64,000 bases of DNA from F-183 sp964627455 (GTDB taxonomy: Bacteria > Acidobacteriota > Terriglobia > Bryobacterales > Bryobacteraceae), in the NCBI GenBank assembly GCA_964627455.1, contig CAZVKC010000011.1, positions 1-64,000 of the forward strand. Direction: 5' to 3'. Below the pieces are notes generated by a model. That model was given only the letters and a program-made list of their open reading frames with translations. It searched no databases and was not told the origin of the DNA. Shown in pieces: positions 16,183 to 25,626 of the stretch. The stretch's first letter is position 1. Every line of letters begins with the position of its first letter. The position numbers and the translations under genes were made by a program.

Positions 16183-16875
16183 TTAACGCCGGCGAACGGC
16201 GGTGCAGATAAATCCCAGTGTAAAGCTTCGCTGCCTGTCGAGTCCGTCGAAGAGCGGCGCGATCAACGCGGCGGGCGCGAGAACGAGCAGCGCGAGGATG
16301 GAGAGCGGTCCCGGAAAGAATTGGGCGGCGTTGAAGAGGCGGCGGGACAGCAGACGGAAGAATCCTCCGACGGGTTCGATGGTGATCTCGTTGAAGCCGG
16401 CGGTTTCGAGCAGGTAGCGCGCGCCGTAGCGCGTGTAGCGAAAGTAGTCGTGCGGTTGTTGATGCTCTTCCCACTCGTGCGGGACGATGAGCAATAGCTT
16501 GCCGCCATCGCTCTTGAGGGTGCGGTGAATCTCGTTCAGCACGCGCTGCGGATCGCGGACGTGTTCGAGCGTGACGACGTTCAACGACGCATCGAACGTC
16601 TCGTCGGGGAAGGGCAACGCGAGCAGGTCGGCGATTGCGCTCAACTGCGAATAGTTCCAGGCGCCGTCGCCGATGCCGAGGTCCACGCCGGTGTACTTCT
16701 GATTGCGGAAGTATTCCGAGTACTGGCCTTCGCCTGCGCCCGCGTCGAGGATCCGCGCGCCGCGGGGCAGGGAAGCAGCGAACGCCTGCACGGCGTCGAC
16801 GATGGCGGATTCGAAGTGCAGCACGTAACGCCGCACAGGACCCGGCAGGATGCTCTGCACTCCGCGATACGACAC
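16183..16875 (-). CDS. Class I SAM-dependent methyltransferase
   Basis: A 230-residue methyltransferase with SAM-binding motif I ILDAGAGEGQYS, an acidic residue at GVDLG, and post-motif TLEHVRDPQRVLNEIHRTL. The C-terminal 60 residues contain a hydrophobic segment (LSILALLVLAPAALI) that may attach it to the membrane. The GTG start at 16875 lies 2 bp after the stop of the preceding methyltransferase gene; longer in-frame starts would overlap that gene. Its neighbours (another methyltransferase and a glycosyltransferase) point to surface polysaccharide or lipid decoration. Confidence 0.8.
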   Translation of the reverse strand: MSYRGVQSILPGPVRRYVLHFESAIVDAVQAFAASLPRGARILDAGAGEGQYSEYFRNQKYTGVDLGIGDGAWNYSQLSAIADLLALPFPDETFDASLNVVTLEHVRDPQRVLNEIHRTLKSDGGKLLLIVPHEWEEHQQPHDYFRYTRYGARYLLETAGFNEITIEPVGGFFRLLSRRLFNAAQFFPGPLSILALLVLAPAALIAPLFDGLDRQRSFTLGFICTAVRRR

Positions 16876-16877
16876 GG

Positions 16878-17942
16878 CTATTGTTTCTTTCGAGCCTCCA
16901 CCATGATGGTGGATCCGGAATGGCAGGCGGCTTCGATGATCGTGAAGGGCAGGCACGAGACGACGAGGCCGAAGTAGATGAGGTCCTTGATCAGCTTGAC
17001 GCGGTTGGAATCCTGGTTTCCGCGCACGCGGCGCGCCATGGGATCGAGCGAGGGCGCGATGGTGGTGGCGAGTCCGGCAGGATTGTCGCGCAGCGAGAAA
17101 TGCTTGTGGCGCAGGACTTCGAAGCCGCAGGCGTCGAGCAGGCCGTCGAGATCGCTCTTGCGGAAGTTGATGAGGTGACGCGGGACGTCAACGCCGTTCC
17201 AGGCTTTGCCGAACATCAGGAACTGCCAGCAGGACGCATTGGGGACCTGCACCACGAGCCGTCCATCGGGCTTCAGCAGTCGATGCGCGGCTTCGAGATA
17301 CGAGCCGGGATCGTAAAGGTGTTCCAGCACGTGGAACATGGTGATCGCCGCGCAGGACTCCTTTTCGAGTGGAGCTTTGGAGAGCGACGCGCAGACGACG
17401 GGGATGCCGTGTTCGCGCCAGGCGGTGCCGGCGGCGTCGAGGGAGAAGTCGAGTCCCACGCCGTGATAGCCGAGTTCCGTCATCATGCGCAGGAACAGGC
17501 CGCCGCCGCATCCGACGTCGAGTAGCAGGCCTTCTTCTTCGGATTCGCGGATGGCGCGGTGGACGAACGATACGTGATCGCGCAGCACCAGGCGGCGATA
17601 TTCTTCTTCAAGCCGGGCCGCGGTGGAATCGGTTGCGGAGAACCAGTACGTATCCGGATAGTAGTTGCGGAGTTCGTGCGGCGGAGGCTGCGGGTACAAC
17701 CGGATCAGCCGGCAGTTCATGCATTCGACGACGAAGAACTCTTTGTCGGTGGTGTGATAGAGCCGGTCGGTCGAGCGAAACAGCGAGTGCATGCGCGAGT
17801 CGCCGCAAGCCGGACACTCGTCGCCTTCACCAACATGCAGGAGCGAATCGGAGGGCTGTTCGACGGGGATGGAGGGCGCCGTGGGTTCGGCAGGAGGTGG
17901 TTCTTCCACTACCACCGCAGCGGCCGCCGTCGCCGGTGTCAA
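16878..17942 (-). CDS. Zinc-ribbon class I methyltransferase
   Basis: A protein of about 354 residues. After a Pro/Ala/Val-rich leader comes a zinc ribbon (CPACG ... CMNCRL), then a SAM methyltransferase domain (LLDVGCGGGLFLRMM, MFHVLEHLYDPGSYL), and a C-terminal membrane segment. This architecture is common among methyltransferases of glycan gene clusters. The TTG at 17942 overlaps the glycosyltransferase stop (TTGA); the frame is open to 18245, but that extension is low-complexity and lies wholly inside the glycosyltransferase gene. The exact start is therefore uncertain. Confidence 0.82.
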   Translation of the reverse strand: MTPATAAAAVVVEEPPPAEPTAPSIPVEQPSDSLLHVGEGDECPACGDSRMHSLFRSTDRLYHTTDKEFFVVECMNCRLIRLYPQPPPHELRNYYPDTYWFSATDSTAARLEEEYRRLVLRDHVSFVHRAIRESEEEGLLLDVGCGGGLFLRMMTELGYHGVGLDFSLDAAGTAWREHGIPVVCASLSKAPLEKESCAAITMFHVLEHLYDPGSYLEAAHRLLKPDGRLVVQVPNASCWQFLMFGKAWNGVDVPRHLINFRKSDLDGLLDACGFEVLRHKHFSLRDNPAGLATTIAPSLDPMARRVRGNQDSNRVKLIKDLIYFGLVVSCLPFTIIEAACHSGSTIMVEARKKQ

Positions 17943-19003
17943 CTCGTTTGTTCGGACAGGGCTTTCAGGGAGATCCTGTACTTTCTCAGGAGGCTCCACA
18001 GTTCGCGGTTGTTCAACCGGCGCAGGGGCTGGAACTGCCTTCGCTTCGACAGCATTTTCGGCAGCAGGGGAATTGACTGGAGGGCGCCCCGCAGGAGCGC
18101 CAGTCCCAGTTGGAGCTTGGCTGTCCACCCGTGGACCTTGCCCGCTTCCCCCCGGCCGCGCGCCGCCGCGATCGCGCCGGCGGCGATCCGCAGCAGATAA
18201 AACCAGCCGTTTAGCCAAACAAGACTCCAGGGAAAGTGTTTCCAAACGAGCAGAATGCGGTTGCGCTCAATGAGTTGGATCCTGGTTGATGAGTATACCC
18301 CAAGCGTGCTGCCGCGGTGGTGATAGACACGGGCGGCGGGCATGTAGAGGCAGGTCCAGCCTGCGAGCCTTGCGCGCAGGCCCAGTTCCGCGTCGTCAGC
18401 GTAAGCAAAGAAATCCTCGTCAAAGCCGCCGATCTCGTCGATCATGTCGCGGCGGTAGATGGCGGCGCATCCGTCCGGCCAAAGAACCTCCTCGATCCGG
18501 TCGTACTGGCCGAGGTCGAGTTCTCCAGCGCCGCGTCCGCGGTTTTGGCCATCCCAATAGATCTGATGGCCTACTTTGTCTATTCTATCGCGCTGCGAAT
18601 AGACGAGGATTTTGGAGGCTGCCATGCCAATGCGCGGGGGCGCGTCGTGTTGGAAGGCGCGGCTGAGTTCGAAGAGCCAGTCGCGGTCGGCAACGGCGTC
18701 GTTGTTGAGCAGGGCGAGCAGGTCGCCGGTGGCGGCGTCGAAGCCCTGGTTGTTGGCGGCGCAGAATCCCCGGTTCTCTGTGTTGCAGATGAGACGGATG
18801 TCTAAGCCCTGAAACGCCCGGATCATTTCGAGGGATCCGTCTCGCGATCCGTTATCGACGATAATGACTTCGTCAGGAAGCCTACTTTGAGCCGCAAGTG
18901 ATTGAAGACATTCGGCCAACATCTCCCGCCGGTTCCACGTCACGACGATCACGCTGATACGGGTCTGGTTTTGTTCCGTTTGGCCCAAAAGTTGTTGTAT
19001 CAT
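17939..19003 (-). CDS. Family 2 glycosyltransferase
   Basis: A protein of about 354 residues of the rhamnosyltransferase-like GT2 type. The GT-A fold starts with ISVIVVTWNRREML, with DNGSRDGS and the metal-binding LLNNDAVADRDWL; acceptor-side motifs are GGFDEDFFAYADDAELGLRA. The C-terminal third contains a hydrophobic, membrane-associating stretch (WSLVWLNGWFYLLRIAAG). It transfers a sugar from a nucleotide donor to a surface glycan, with the donor unknown. ATG 19003 is preferred to ATG 19027 by domain position, but neither has a clear ribosome site. It is divergent from the rodZ-like gene, 39 bp away. Confidence 0.85.
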   Translation of the reverse strand: MIQQLLGQTEQNQTRISVIVVTWNRREMLAECLQSLAAQSRLPDEVIIVDNGSRDGSLEMIRAFQGLDIRLICNTENRGFCAANNQGFDAATGDLLALLNNDAVADRDWLFELSRAFQHDAPPRIGMAASKILVYSQRDRIDKVGHQIYWDGQNRGRGAGELDLGQYDRIEEVLWPDGCAAIYRRDMIDEIGGFDEDFFAYADDAELGLRARLAGWTCLYMPAARVYHHRGSTLGVYSSTRIQLIERNRILLVWKHFPWSLVWLNGWFYLLRIAAGAIAAARGRGEAGKVHGWTAKLQLGLALLRGALQSIPLLPKMLSKRRQFQPLRRLNNRELWSLLRKYRISLKALSEQTS

Positions 19004-19042
19004 ACCGTAAGGTGCGAGCAGGCACATTAAGGGACGTTAAAC

Positions 19043-20008
19043 ATGCCTACGGTTGGAGAAAACCTTCGGCGCGCCAGAGAGGCGCGTAATCTCAACCTGG
19101 CCCAGCTAGCCGAGCAGACGAAGATCAGCCGGTTCTATCTGGAAGCGCTCGAAGCCGATCAGTCGGAGCGGCTGCCAGGTCCGTTCTTTTACAAAGCGTT
19201 CGTCAAGCAGTACTGCAAAACGCTCGGTATCGATGCGAAGCAGTTCATGCAGGAATGCAGCGAACGGGTGGGAGAAGAGACCCTCTCGCTCGAGGAACTG
19301 CGCCAAGCGAAATTTCCCGCACGCGAGCGTGACCCGATCATGCGCGCGGCGAATCCTCATCACAGCGACCTGCGCTTCCTTTTTGCAGCGGGCGGTCTTA
19401 TTGCGCTGCTGCTTGGCGGATCGGTGATATACACCTGGATGCAGAAGCCATCTGGCGGATTCACCGGCCCTGTATCCGTAGCGTCCACTCCCTCGCCGCA
19501 GACGGCTGCCCAAGGTGGGCCGACCTTGCCGGTAGGCATGCGTCCGGTAACCCCGGTGGAGCCTCAGAATAGCCAGCCGGCGCCGCCGGACGGGGGCGCC
19601 GGATCCACCCAGCCGGTTTCGCAGCCTTCAGGTCCGCAGGGCTTGAGCTTCGAGCAGGCCAGCGGCTCAGTGGTGAATCTCACGCCGAATATCGGCGCGT
19701 CGGACGCCGCTGTCTCTCTCAGCATTTCGGCCAAGGAACCGACCTGGTTGATGATCCTCTCGGACGGCAAGACGCTCTATCAAGGGATCCTCGAGCCTGC
19801 GCAAGCACGCGTGCTGGCGGGTCGCGCCAACGCAGTGGTGAAGGTCGGCAACGCGGCCGGCATCCAGGTGCTGTGGAACGGAAAGCCGATTGGTCCCATC
19901 GGTGAACGTGGCCAGGTGCGCATGATGAAGTTCACGGGTACGGAGTGGCAGTTCCTGCGCCCGCAGCCGAAGCCCGAGGACGGCGCGCGCAAGACCAGCG
20001 ATATCTAG
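19043..20008 (+). CDS. RodZ-like helix-turn-helix membrane protein
   Basis: A 321-residue protein with an N-terminal HTH_25 domain (about residues 5-70; VGENLRRAREARNLNLAQLA ... YLEALE), one membrane segment near 112-132 and a Pro-rich linker. It ends in a DUF4115-like C-terminal domain (EPTWLMILSDGKTLYQGIL ... VQVLWNGKPI). This is the RodZ architecture; RodZ links MreB filaments to the wall-synthesis complex. No mre genes are nearby, so the name is left open. Confidence 0.85.
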   Translation: MPTVGENLRRAREARNLNLAQLAEQTKISRFYLEALEADQSERLPGPFFYKAFVKQYCKTLGIDAKQFMQECSERVGEETLSLEELRQAKFPARERDPIMRAANPHHSDLRFLFAAGGLIALLLGGSVIYTWMQKPSGGFTGPVSVASTPSPQTAAQGGPTLPVGMRPVTPVEPQNSQPAPPDGGAGSTQPVSQPSGPQGLSFEQASGSVVNLTPNIGASDAAVSLSISAKEPTWLMILSDGKTLYQGILEPAQARVLAGRANAVVKVGNAAGIQVLWNGKPIGPIGERGQVRMMKFTGTEWQFLRPQPKPEDGARKTSDI

Positions 20009-20050
20009 TCGCGGAATTGCCGCTGCCCGGAAGTGTATGATGTGTCCATC

Positions 20051-20494
20051 ATGACGCCGGGCCAACTCTTCTCGATCGCCAACGCCGGCGTCCTGCCCGC
20101 CTGGGCCCTTTTGGTTTTTCTTCCCCGCTGGAAGTGGACCCCGGTGATTTCAGGACTGGTTTCGCCGGTCATTCTCGCTATACTCTATGTCGCCCTGCTG
20201 GTTGCACACTGGGGTGAGACGGGCGGCAACTTCGATTCCATCGGCGGCGTCCAACAGCTATTCTCGAACGAATGGATGCTGCTAGCCGGCTGGATTCACT
20301 ATCTGGCATTCGACCTGTTCACCGGATGTTGGGTAGCTCATGATGCCCGGCGGCTCGAAATTTCGCATGTACTGGTAGTTCCCTGCCTGGCGCTGACGTT
20401 GATGTTCGGGCCGGCGGGATTGTTGTCTTACTTGATTCTCCGCGTCGCGCTCAGGCGAAAACAGGCACGACTCGCGGAGTGGGACCGCATATAA
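20051..20494 (+). CDS. ABA4-like (DUF4281) integral membrane protein
   Basis: A 147-residue protein with four membrane spans and the ABA4/DUF4281 hallmarks: an N-terminal SIANAGVLPAWALLVFLPRW, then WIHYLAFDLFTGCWVAHDARR and a final FGPAGLLSYLILR. In plants ABA4 takes part in neoxanthin formation; the bacterial members have no established function. ATG 20051 is chosen over an upstream in-frame start at 20033 because the conserved block begins right after it. It sits between the RodZ-like and PEGA genes with short spacings. Confidence 0.82.
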   Translation: MTPGQLFSIANAGVLPAWALLVFLPRWKWTPVISGLVSPVILAILYVALLVAHWGETGGNFDSIGGVQQLFSNEWMLLAGWIHYLAFDLFTGCWVAHDARRLEISHVLVVPCLALTLMFGPAGLLSYLILRVALRRKQARLAEWDRI

Positions 20495-20527
20495 TCTTGA
20501 GAGGGAGTTCGCGCCAGCGAGAAGACC

Positions 20528-22984
20528 GTGGATCAACAAACAGCGATCGCAGAACTGAAAAAACTCAGCGCCGAAGTCGATGCCGTTACCGAACTAGCGG
20601 CACTCAAGCCGATTTATTTTCACCTGGATCAGATTTCGAAGCAGTTTCCAGGGGACTTCGACGTCCAAGTGGTCGCCAGCGAGTTGAAACAACGGCTGGT
20701 TTCGCATGGCCAGAAATTGAAGGATGCGGCGCTGGGCGCGACGGGTGTCGCTCCAGTGGGCGCCGTGCCGCAACCTCCGCCGCCGCCACCGATTGGCGCC
20801 GGACCTTTGTCGTCCGGGCAGACTCCCGCTTATTCGCCCGTACCTCCGCCGCCGCCACCTCAGACTCCTGCGGCCGTGGCAACGCCACCATCGATGCAGG
20901 TCCCAACGCCTTCGGGTTCGGGCCAAGCTCCCTCCGGATCCCGTCCCACGAGCTTTCAGACAGCGGCCGGGCAACTGCCACCGCCTCGAAAAGGGGGGGG
21001 AGGCGGCAACTTCAAACGGGCGCTGATGATCGGCGCCGGCATCGGACTGGTTGCATTCGCCGCCATTTTTGTCCTGATCGTCCAGGTCGCTCGCAAGAAG
21101 AATCCCGCCGACGGGAATAGCGCAGGCGGGGCTCTCGTCACCGTCGAAGTGACGACGACGCCTCCGGGAGCGCAGGTACAGATCAGCAACCAGGAGCGCC
21201 AGGAGAAATGCACTTCGAACTGCAAGATCCAACTGCCGCCGGGGAACTATCAGGTGACGGCCCTGCTGGAAGGCTATGATCCAACGGCCACTGGCGTGAC
21301 GGTTGCCGCAGGTCCGCCGATTCCGGTTTCGCTGGCGCTGACCGCGCAGGCGCAGACGCTGCGCATTCTGTCGGATATCGGCGGCAAGGTTTCGTTGGAC
21401 GGCAAGCCTGCCGGCGATGTGCAGGAAGGCCAGTTCATCCTGGACCGGGTGACGCCCGGAGACCACACGGTGACGGTGTCGGGTCCGGGTGGTGACGCAA
21501 CGTTCTCGTTCCATTCGGAGTCAGGAAAAGCGCCGCGCATGAACGGGCCGGCGACAGCAAAGAACCTGCTGGCCGTATTCGTGGCGGGCGCCGCAAATCA
21601 AGCCAAACTGCATACATCGAGCGGTCCGCTGAAAGTGCAACTCGACGGCCAGGGCAGAGGGGACGCGAGTCCTGCCGGGGTCGATCTGACGGGCTTGGCT
21701 CCGGGCGAACACGAACTGATCGTCGGCGAGGGCAAGGACTCCAAGAAGATAATTCTCTCGTTTGCGCAGACGCCGATGTTGACGGCCTATCTGAAATCGG
21801 ACGTCAACGCCGGGTTCCTGGTGGTTGTCACGGGCCAGGAGGATGATGTCTCGGTGACGGTCGACGGAAGGGCGATGCGGAGCAAGACCTCTCGCGGCCA
21901 ACTGCGCGTACAACTGGCGCCGGGCAAGTACAAGGTCAAGGCTGCGAAAGATGGCTTTGCCGACGCCGGCGAACAGGTTGCCGAGATCAAGAAAGGCGAA
22001 GAATCGAAGATCGCGTTCACTCTGAAGGCGCTGCCCCGCATGGCGACCCTGCGAGTCACGGGAGCGACGCCGGGCGCCTCGGTGTCCCTTGATCGCAACG
22101 TGGTCGGCAAAGTCAATCCGGACGGAACATTCAGCAGTACGGTGTCGCAGTTGGGCGACAAGGTTGTGGAGTTCTCCCTGGCCGGCTACAGCACGAAGAC
22201 TTACAACAAGTCTTTCAAAGCGGGTGAGCGCGTGGACATCACAGATGCCGTGCTGGCGCAAGCCGTCGGGACGCTGCGTCTCGTTTTGTCTCCGGCCGAT
22301 TCGCGCGTGACGTTCCGCAAAGATGGGGAACAACCCCGCAACGTTACGGAATCGACGCTCAGCGGCCTCACGCCGGGTGTGTATGTGCTGACGGCGCGCG
22401 CCGCGGGGTATACGGAACGCACCGAACGCGTCACCCTCAACGCGGGTGATAACAAGCCAGTGGATCTCGCGCTGAAGAAGGAAGCAGTCGTGGTGCAGGC
22501 TCCGGTGGTCCGCAACGGCACGATCGCGGATCTCGACGGCAACGCCTCGCGCGACGGCGATGCGTATGTCTTCAAGGGAACTTCGAACGTGATGTTCAAG
22601 GCGGATAAGACGGGCGGGACCTTCACCTTCTCGATCCGCCCGGTGCGCGGCAAGCGCATCCGCTGGATGATCGGGTTCAAGGACAGTGCGAACTATGCGT
22701 TGTTCGAACTCGAAAAGAACAAATTCACCCGGCGCGACGTGGCGGGCGGCAAAGACAAGAAACTGACGGATTCCGGACGCATCGAACAGCAGGATGTCTT
22801 CCAGGTGCAGATTGATGTACGCAACGGATCCGTGGTGCACAAGGTCAACATCGGCGGGAACTGGACTGTCGTAGACAACTGGGTGGACGCCGGACGCAAC
22901 TTCGCGGATGGCAAGTTCGGGTTCCGCATTGACGGCAAGGACGAAATCGCGATTACGGATTTCAAATTCGTACCGGCGAGGTAA
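20528..22984 (+). CDS. PEGA-repeat membrane protein
   Basis: An 818-residue protein. The first 75 residues are helical and probably cytoplasmic, followed by a Pro/Gln-rich linker (with PPPPPP runs), one membrane span at about 172-193, then at least four PEGA-type beta domains (about 199-640; motifs VEVTTTPPGAQV, ITPGDH/LAPGEHEL, LPPGNYQV, LTPGVYVLTA). A C-terminal LamG/DUF1080-like beta sandwich covers about 650-818 (NVMFKADKTGGTF ... GKFGFRIDGKDEIAITDFKF). PEGA proteins are surface or envelope proteins of unclear role. GTG 20528 start; the nitroreductase ATG follows its stop immediately. Confidence 0.82.
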   Translation: MDQQTAIAELKKLSAEVDAVTELAALKPIYFHLDQISKQFPGDFDVQVVASELKQRLVSHGQKLKDAALGATGVAPVGAVPQPPPPPPIGAGPLSSGQTPAYSPVPPPPPPQTPAAVATPPSMQVPTPSGSGQAPSGSRPTSFQTAAGQLPPPRKGGGGGNFKRALMIGAGIGLVAFAAIFVLIVQVARKKNPADGNSAGGALVTVEVTTTPPGAQVQISNQERQEKCTSNCKIQLPPGNYQVTALLEGYDPTATGVTVAAGPPIPVSLALTAQAQTLRILSDIGGKVSLDGKPAGDVQEGQFILDRVTPGDHTVTVSGPGGDATFSFHSESGKAPRMNGPATAKNLLAVFVAGAANQAKLHTSSGPLKVQLDGQGRGDASPAGVDLTGLAPGEHELIVGEGKDSKKIILSFAQTPMLTAYLKSDVNAGFLVVVTGQEDDVSVTVDGRAMRSKTSRGQLRVQLAPGKYKVKAAKDGFADAGEQVAEIKKGEESKIAFTLKALPRMATLRVTGATPGASVSLDRNVVGKVNPDGTFSSTVSQLGDKVVEFSLAGYSTKTYNKSFKAGERVDITDAVLAQAVGTLRLVLSPADSRVTFRKDGEQPRNVTESTLSGLTPGVYVLTARAAGYTERTERVTLNAGDNKPVDLALKKEAVVVQAPVVRNGTIADLDGNASRDGDAYVFKGTSNVMFKADKTGGTFTFSIRPVRGKRIRWMIGFKDSANYALFELEKNKFTRRDVAGGKDKKLTDSGRIEQQDVFQVQIDVRNGSVVHKVNIGGNWTVVDNWVDAGRNFADGKFGFRIDGKDEIAITDFKFVPAR

Positions 22985-23656
22985 ATGATTTCGTATCCGT
23001 TCCAGGCGCTCGACTTCGAGCGTCTGGAACCTGAATCTCAACTCGAGGCAAGCAGGGCGCTGCTGGCGCGCCTTGCGAAGCGCCGCACGGTTCGCGAGTT
23101 TTCGGCTGAACCGGTCCCGTTCGAACTGATCGCGAATGCGATTCGCGCCGCGTCCCTTGCTCCCAGCGGAGCGAATCAACAACCCTGGCGATTCGTCGTG
23201 GTGACGGATGCGGACATCAAACGGCAGATCCGTGAAGCGGCGGAGGCGGAAGAGCGCGAGAACTACGAGAATCGCTTTCCGGACGAGTGGCTGCAAGCTC
23301 TCGCCCCGCTTGGCACGGACTGGCGCAAACCGTTTCTCGAGGTCGCGCCGTTTCTGATCGTGGTGTTTCGTATCGACTACGGGACGGATGAGGCAGATCC
23401 GGATCGCCGCATCAAACATTACTACGTGCAGGAATCGGTGGGGATTGCCTGCGGCTTCCTGCTTGCCGCATTGCACCTGTCCGGGCTGGCGACGCTGACG
23501 CATACGCCGAGTCCGATGGGATTTCTTTCGCGAATCCTCGACCGGCCCGCGAATGAACGGCCGTTTCTGTTGATTCCGGTTGGATATCCGGCGCCGGATG
23601 CGCAGGTTCCGGTGATCGATAAGAAGCCGCTCGAGGAAGTGATGGTGGTGCGGTGA
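22985..23656 (+). CDS. Nitroreductase-family flavoprotein
   Basis: A 223-residue FMN-dependent oxidoreductase. It shows the FMN-binding RRTVREFS near the N-terminus, LAPSGANQQPWRFVVV, a QESVGIACGFLLAALHLSGL helix and TPSPMGFL. The sequence is closest to the iodotyrosine-deiodinase/BluB-like branch of the nitroreductases. It should use NAD(P)H; the substrate is not predictable. It starts at the base after the PEGA stop and overlaps the CDF gene by 4 bp (GTGA), so the three genes look co-transcribed. Confidence 0.85.
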   Translation: MISYPFQALDFERLEPESQLEASRALLARLAKRRTVREFSAEPVPFELIANAIRAASLAPSGANQQPWRFVVVTDADIKRQIREAAEAEERENYENRFPDEWLQALAPLGTDWRKPFLEVAPFLIVVFRIDYGTDEADPDRRIKHYYVQESVGIACGFLLAALHLSGLATLTHTPSPMGFLSRILDRPANERPFLLIPVGYPAPDAQVPVIDKKPLEEVMVVR

Positions 23657-24555
23657 CGCGCGATGCTCATATCCGCAGGGGATTGCGGGCCACGGTGGTG
23701 GGCGTAGCCGTCAACCTCGGCCTCGTGCTCATCAAGGGCCTTGCAGGGATCCTCGGCCACTCTTCCGCGCTGATCGCAGACGCGATTGAATCGCTGTCGG
23801 ATTCCCTGACTTCCGTGGTGGTCTACATCGGACTGCATTACGCGTCGCGCCCCGCGGACGATAACCATCCTTACGGACACGGCAAGGCGGAACCGCTGGC
23901 CGCAACGATCGTGGCCATCGGACTGATGGCCGCGGCAGTCGCAATCGCCGTGACGAGCGTGCGCCAGTTGATGACTCCGCATGATCCGCCGGCTGCTTTC
24001 ACGCTTGCCGTTCTGGCGCTGGTGGTGCTCGCCAAGGAAACGCTGTTTCGCCACGTGGACGCGGTCGGGTCCGAGATTGAAAGCACGGCCGTCCAGTCGG
24101 ACGCCTGGCATCACCGTAGCGATGCGATTACTTCGGCGGTGGCCTTCATCGGCATTTCGATGGCTCTGATTGGCGGCCCCGGGTGGTACATCGCGGATGA
24201 GATCGCCGCGCTGTTCACGGTGCCGATCATCCTGTACAACGCGCTTGGCTTTCTGCGGCGGGCCGTCGACGAACTCACCGACACCGCGCCCGCAGGGGTT
24301 GAAGAGCGAGTTCGTGAGATCGCCATGGCGACGCCGCGCGTCGAAGGATTGCATGTGTGCCGGGTTCGCAAGATGGGATTCGAGTATTTCGTCGATCTGC
24401 ACGTCCTCGTCGACGGCGACCTGACCGTGCGCGAAGGCCACAACATTGCGCATGCGGTGAAGGACGGGATCCGGGAACAGTTCCCGAAGATCACCGACGT
24501 GCTGGTGCATATCGAGCCGTCGGAGTTGATGCCAAAGCCTGATGGCCAGGCTTGA
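23653..24555 (+). CDS. Cation diffusion facilitator metal exporter
   Basis: A 300-residue CDF transporter with six membrane spans and a cytoplasmic C-terminal ferredoxin-like domain (about 205-295). Metal-site motifs are ALIADAIESLSDSLTS in TM2, the HPYGHGKAE loop and DAWHHRSDAITS in TM5. CDF proteins export Zn2+, Fe2+, Mn2+ or Co2+ in exchange for protons; the DxxxD/HxxxD pairing here does not settle which metal. Start GTG overlaps the nitroreductase stop. Confidence 0.9.
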   Translation: MTRDAHIRRGLRATVVGVAVNLGLVLIKGLAGILGHSSALIADAIESLSDSLTSVVVYIGLHYASRPADDNHPYGHGKAEPLAATIVAIGLMAAAVAIAVTSVRQLMTPHDPPAAFTLAVLALVVLAKETLFRHVDAVGSEIESTAVQSDAWHHRSDAITSAVAFIGISMALIGGPGWYIADEIAALFTVPIILYNALGFLRRAVDELTDTAPAGVEERVREIAMATPRVEGLHVCRVRKMGFEYFVDLHVLVDGDLTVREGHNIAHAVKDGIREQFPKITDVLVHIEPSELMPKPDGQA

Positions 24556-24578
24556 TGTTATACTCGTCGCAATTCGGA

Positions 24579-25616
24579 ATGAAATCCGGCTCTTTCGCTG
24601 CTCTCGCATCGCTGCTTCTTTTCTTTCTGCCTGCCGCATTCGCGGAGTCCGGCGGACTCTGCCTGTCGCCGGACAAAAGTTGCTCGGAACACCTGGAACT
24701 GAAGGACGGCTGGATCCTCGTCTACCGCACCCACGCGCTGCTCGAAGGCAGCCGGGATGTGGAACAGGCGCTGGTGATGGTCCACGGGGCGCAGCGCAAT
24801 GGCGACGGCTATTTCTCGACGGCGCTGGCAGCGGCGGCGTCCCGCGGAGCTTTATTGAAGAGTGTGGTGGTCGCGCCGCACTTCAAGGGCAGTGATGGTC
24901 CGGCCTGCCGCGATGCGGTCGAGGACGGCGAACTGTACTTCGGCTGCCAGGCGTGGAACGCCGGGTTCCCTGCGATGAACAGTCCTGCCAAGGCGAACTC
25001 GTTCGATGCGATGGACCGCATCCTGGAACTGTTGAGCGACAAGTCGCGGTTCCCGAACCTGAAGTCGATTGTGCTGGTGGGACATTCGGGGGGCGGGCAG
25101 TTCATGCAGCGATACGCGGCTTCGAATCAGATGGAACAGAAACTGCGTGTGCCGGTCCGCTACGTGGTGGCGAACCCTTCGTCGTACCTGTATCTCAACG
25201 ACGCGCGCCTGCGCACCGATGCGAGTTGCACGCCCGACGGCAAATGCACGGGACCGTTCGGCCCGTATTGGGATCGCCTCAACTGCACGGGCTATAACCG
25301 CTACCGGTATGGCCTCGAGACGCCGGTCGGGTACGTGGCTTCAGTTGGCGCAAACACGATCCGCCGCCAGTATCCGTCTCGCAACGTGACGTACCTGATC
25401 GGCGATCTCGACCAGTTGCAGGATTCGGATCTCGACAAGAGCTGTTCCGCGCAGGCGCAGGGTTTCAACCGTAGGGAACGCGGCATCAACTTCTGGAATT
25501 ACATACGATCGCAGTATCAGGCGACGGCGCATAAGTTGGTGCTCGTGCCGCGCTGTGGGCATAATGCAGCCTGCATGTTCGCTTCGAGCACCGGCTCGAA
25601 GGTCCTGTTTCCCTAA
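24579..25616 (+). CDS. Secreted alpha/beta-hydrolase
   Basis: A protein of about 345 residues with a Sec signal peptide (SFAALASLLLFFLPAAFA). The nucleophile elbow GHSGGGQ lies near residue 170 and a C-terminal His appears in PRCGHNAACM. Several cysteines (CLSPDKSC, CTPDGKC, CGHNAAC) suggest disulfides in the mature protein. It resembles uncharacterised secreted hydrolases of fungi and bacteria. ATG 24579 is chosen because the signal peptide starts there; a TATACT box at 24559-24564 lies 14 bp upstream. It converges with the following lipoprotein gene, 10 bp away. Confidence 0.8.
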   Translation: MKSGSFAALASLLLFFLPAAFAESGGLCLSPDKSCSEHLELKDGWILVYRTHALLEGSRDVEQALVMVHGAQRNGDGYFSTALAAAASRGALLKSVVVAPHFKGSDGPACRDAVEDGELYFGCQAWNAGFPAMNSPAKANSFDAMDRILELLSDKSRFPNLKSIVLVGHSGGGQFMQRYAASNQMEQKLRVPVRYVVANPSSYLYLNDARLRTDASCTPDGKCTGPFGPYWDRLNCTGYNRYRYGLETPVGYVASVGANTIRRQYPSRNVTYLIGDLDQLQDSDLDKSCSAQAQGFNRRERGINFWNYIRSQYQATAHKLVLVPRCGHNAACMFASSTGSKVLFP

Positions 25617-25626
25617 ATGATTTTGT

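Noticed and set aside
16878..18245. Long form of the zinc-ribbon methyltransferase starting at 18245
   Set aside because: The extra 100 residues are low-complexity Pro/Ala/Arg sequence lying wholly over the glycosyltransferase 3' end; the TTGA-coupled start at 17942 is simpler.
21521..23503. 660-codon minus-strand open frame over the PEGA and nitroreductase genes
   Set aside because: Spans two well-supported plus-strand genes and has shadow-type composition.
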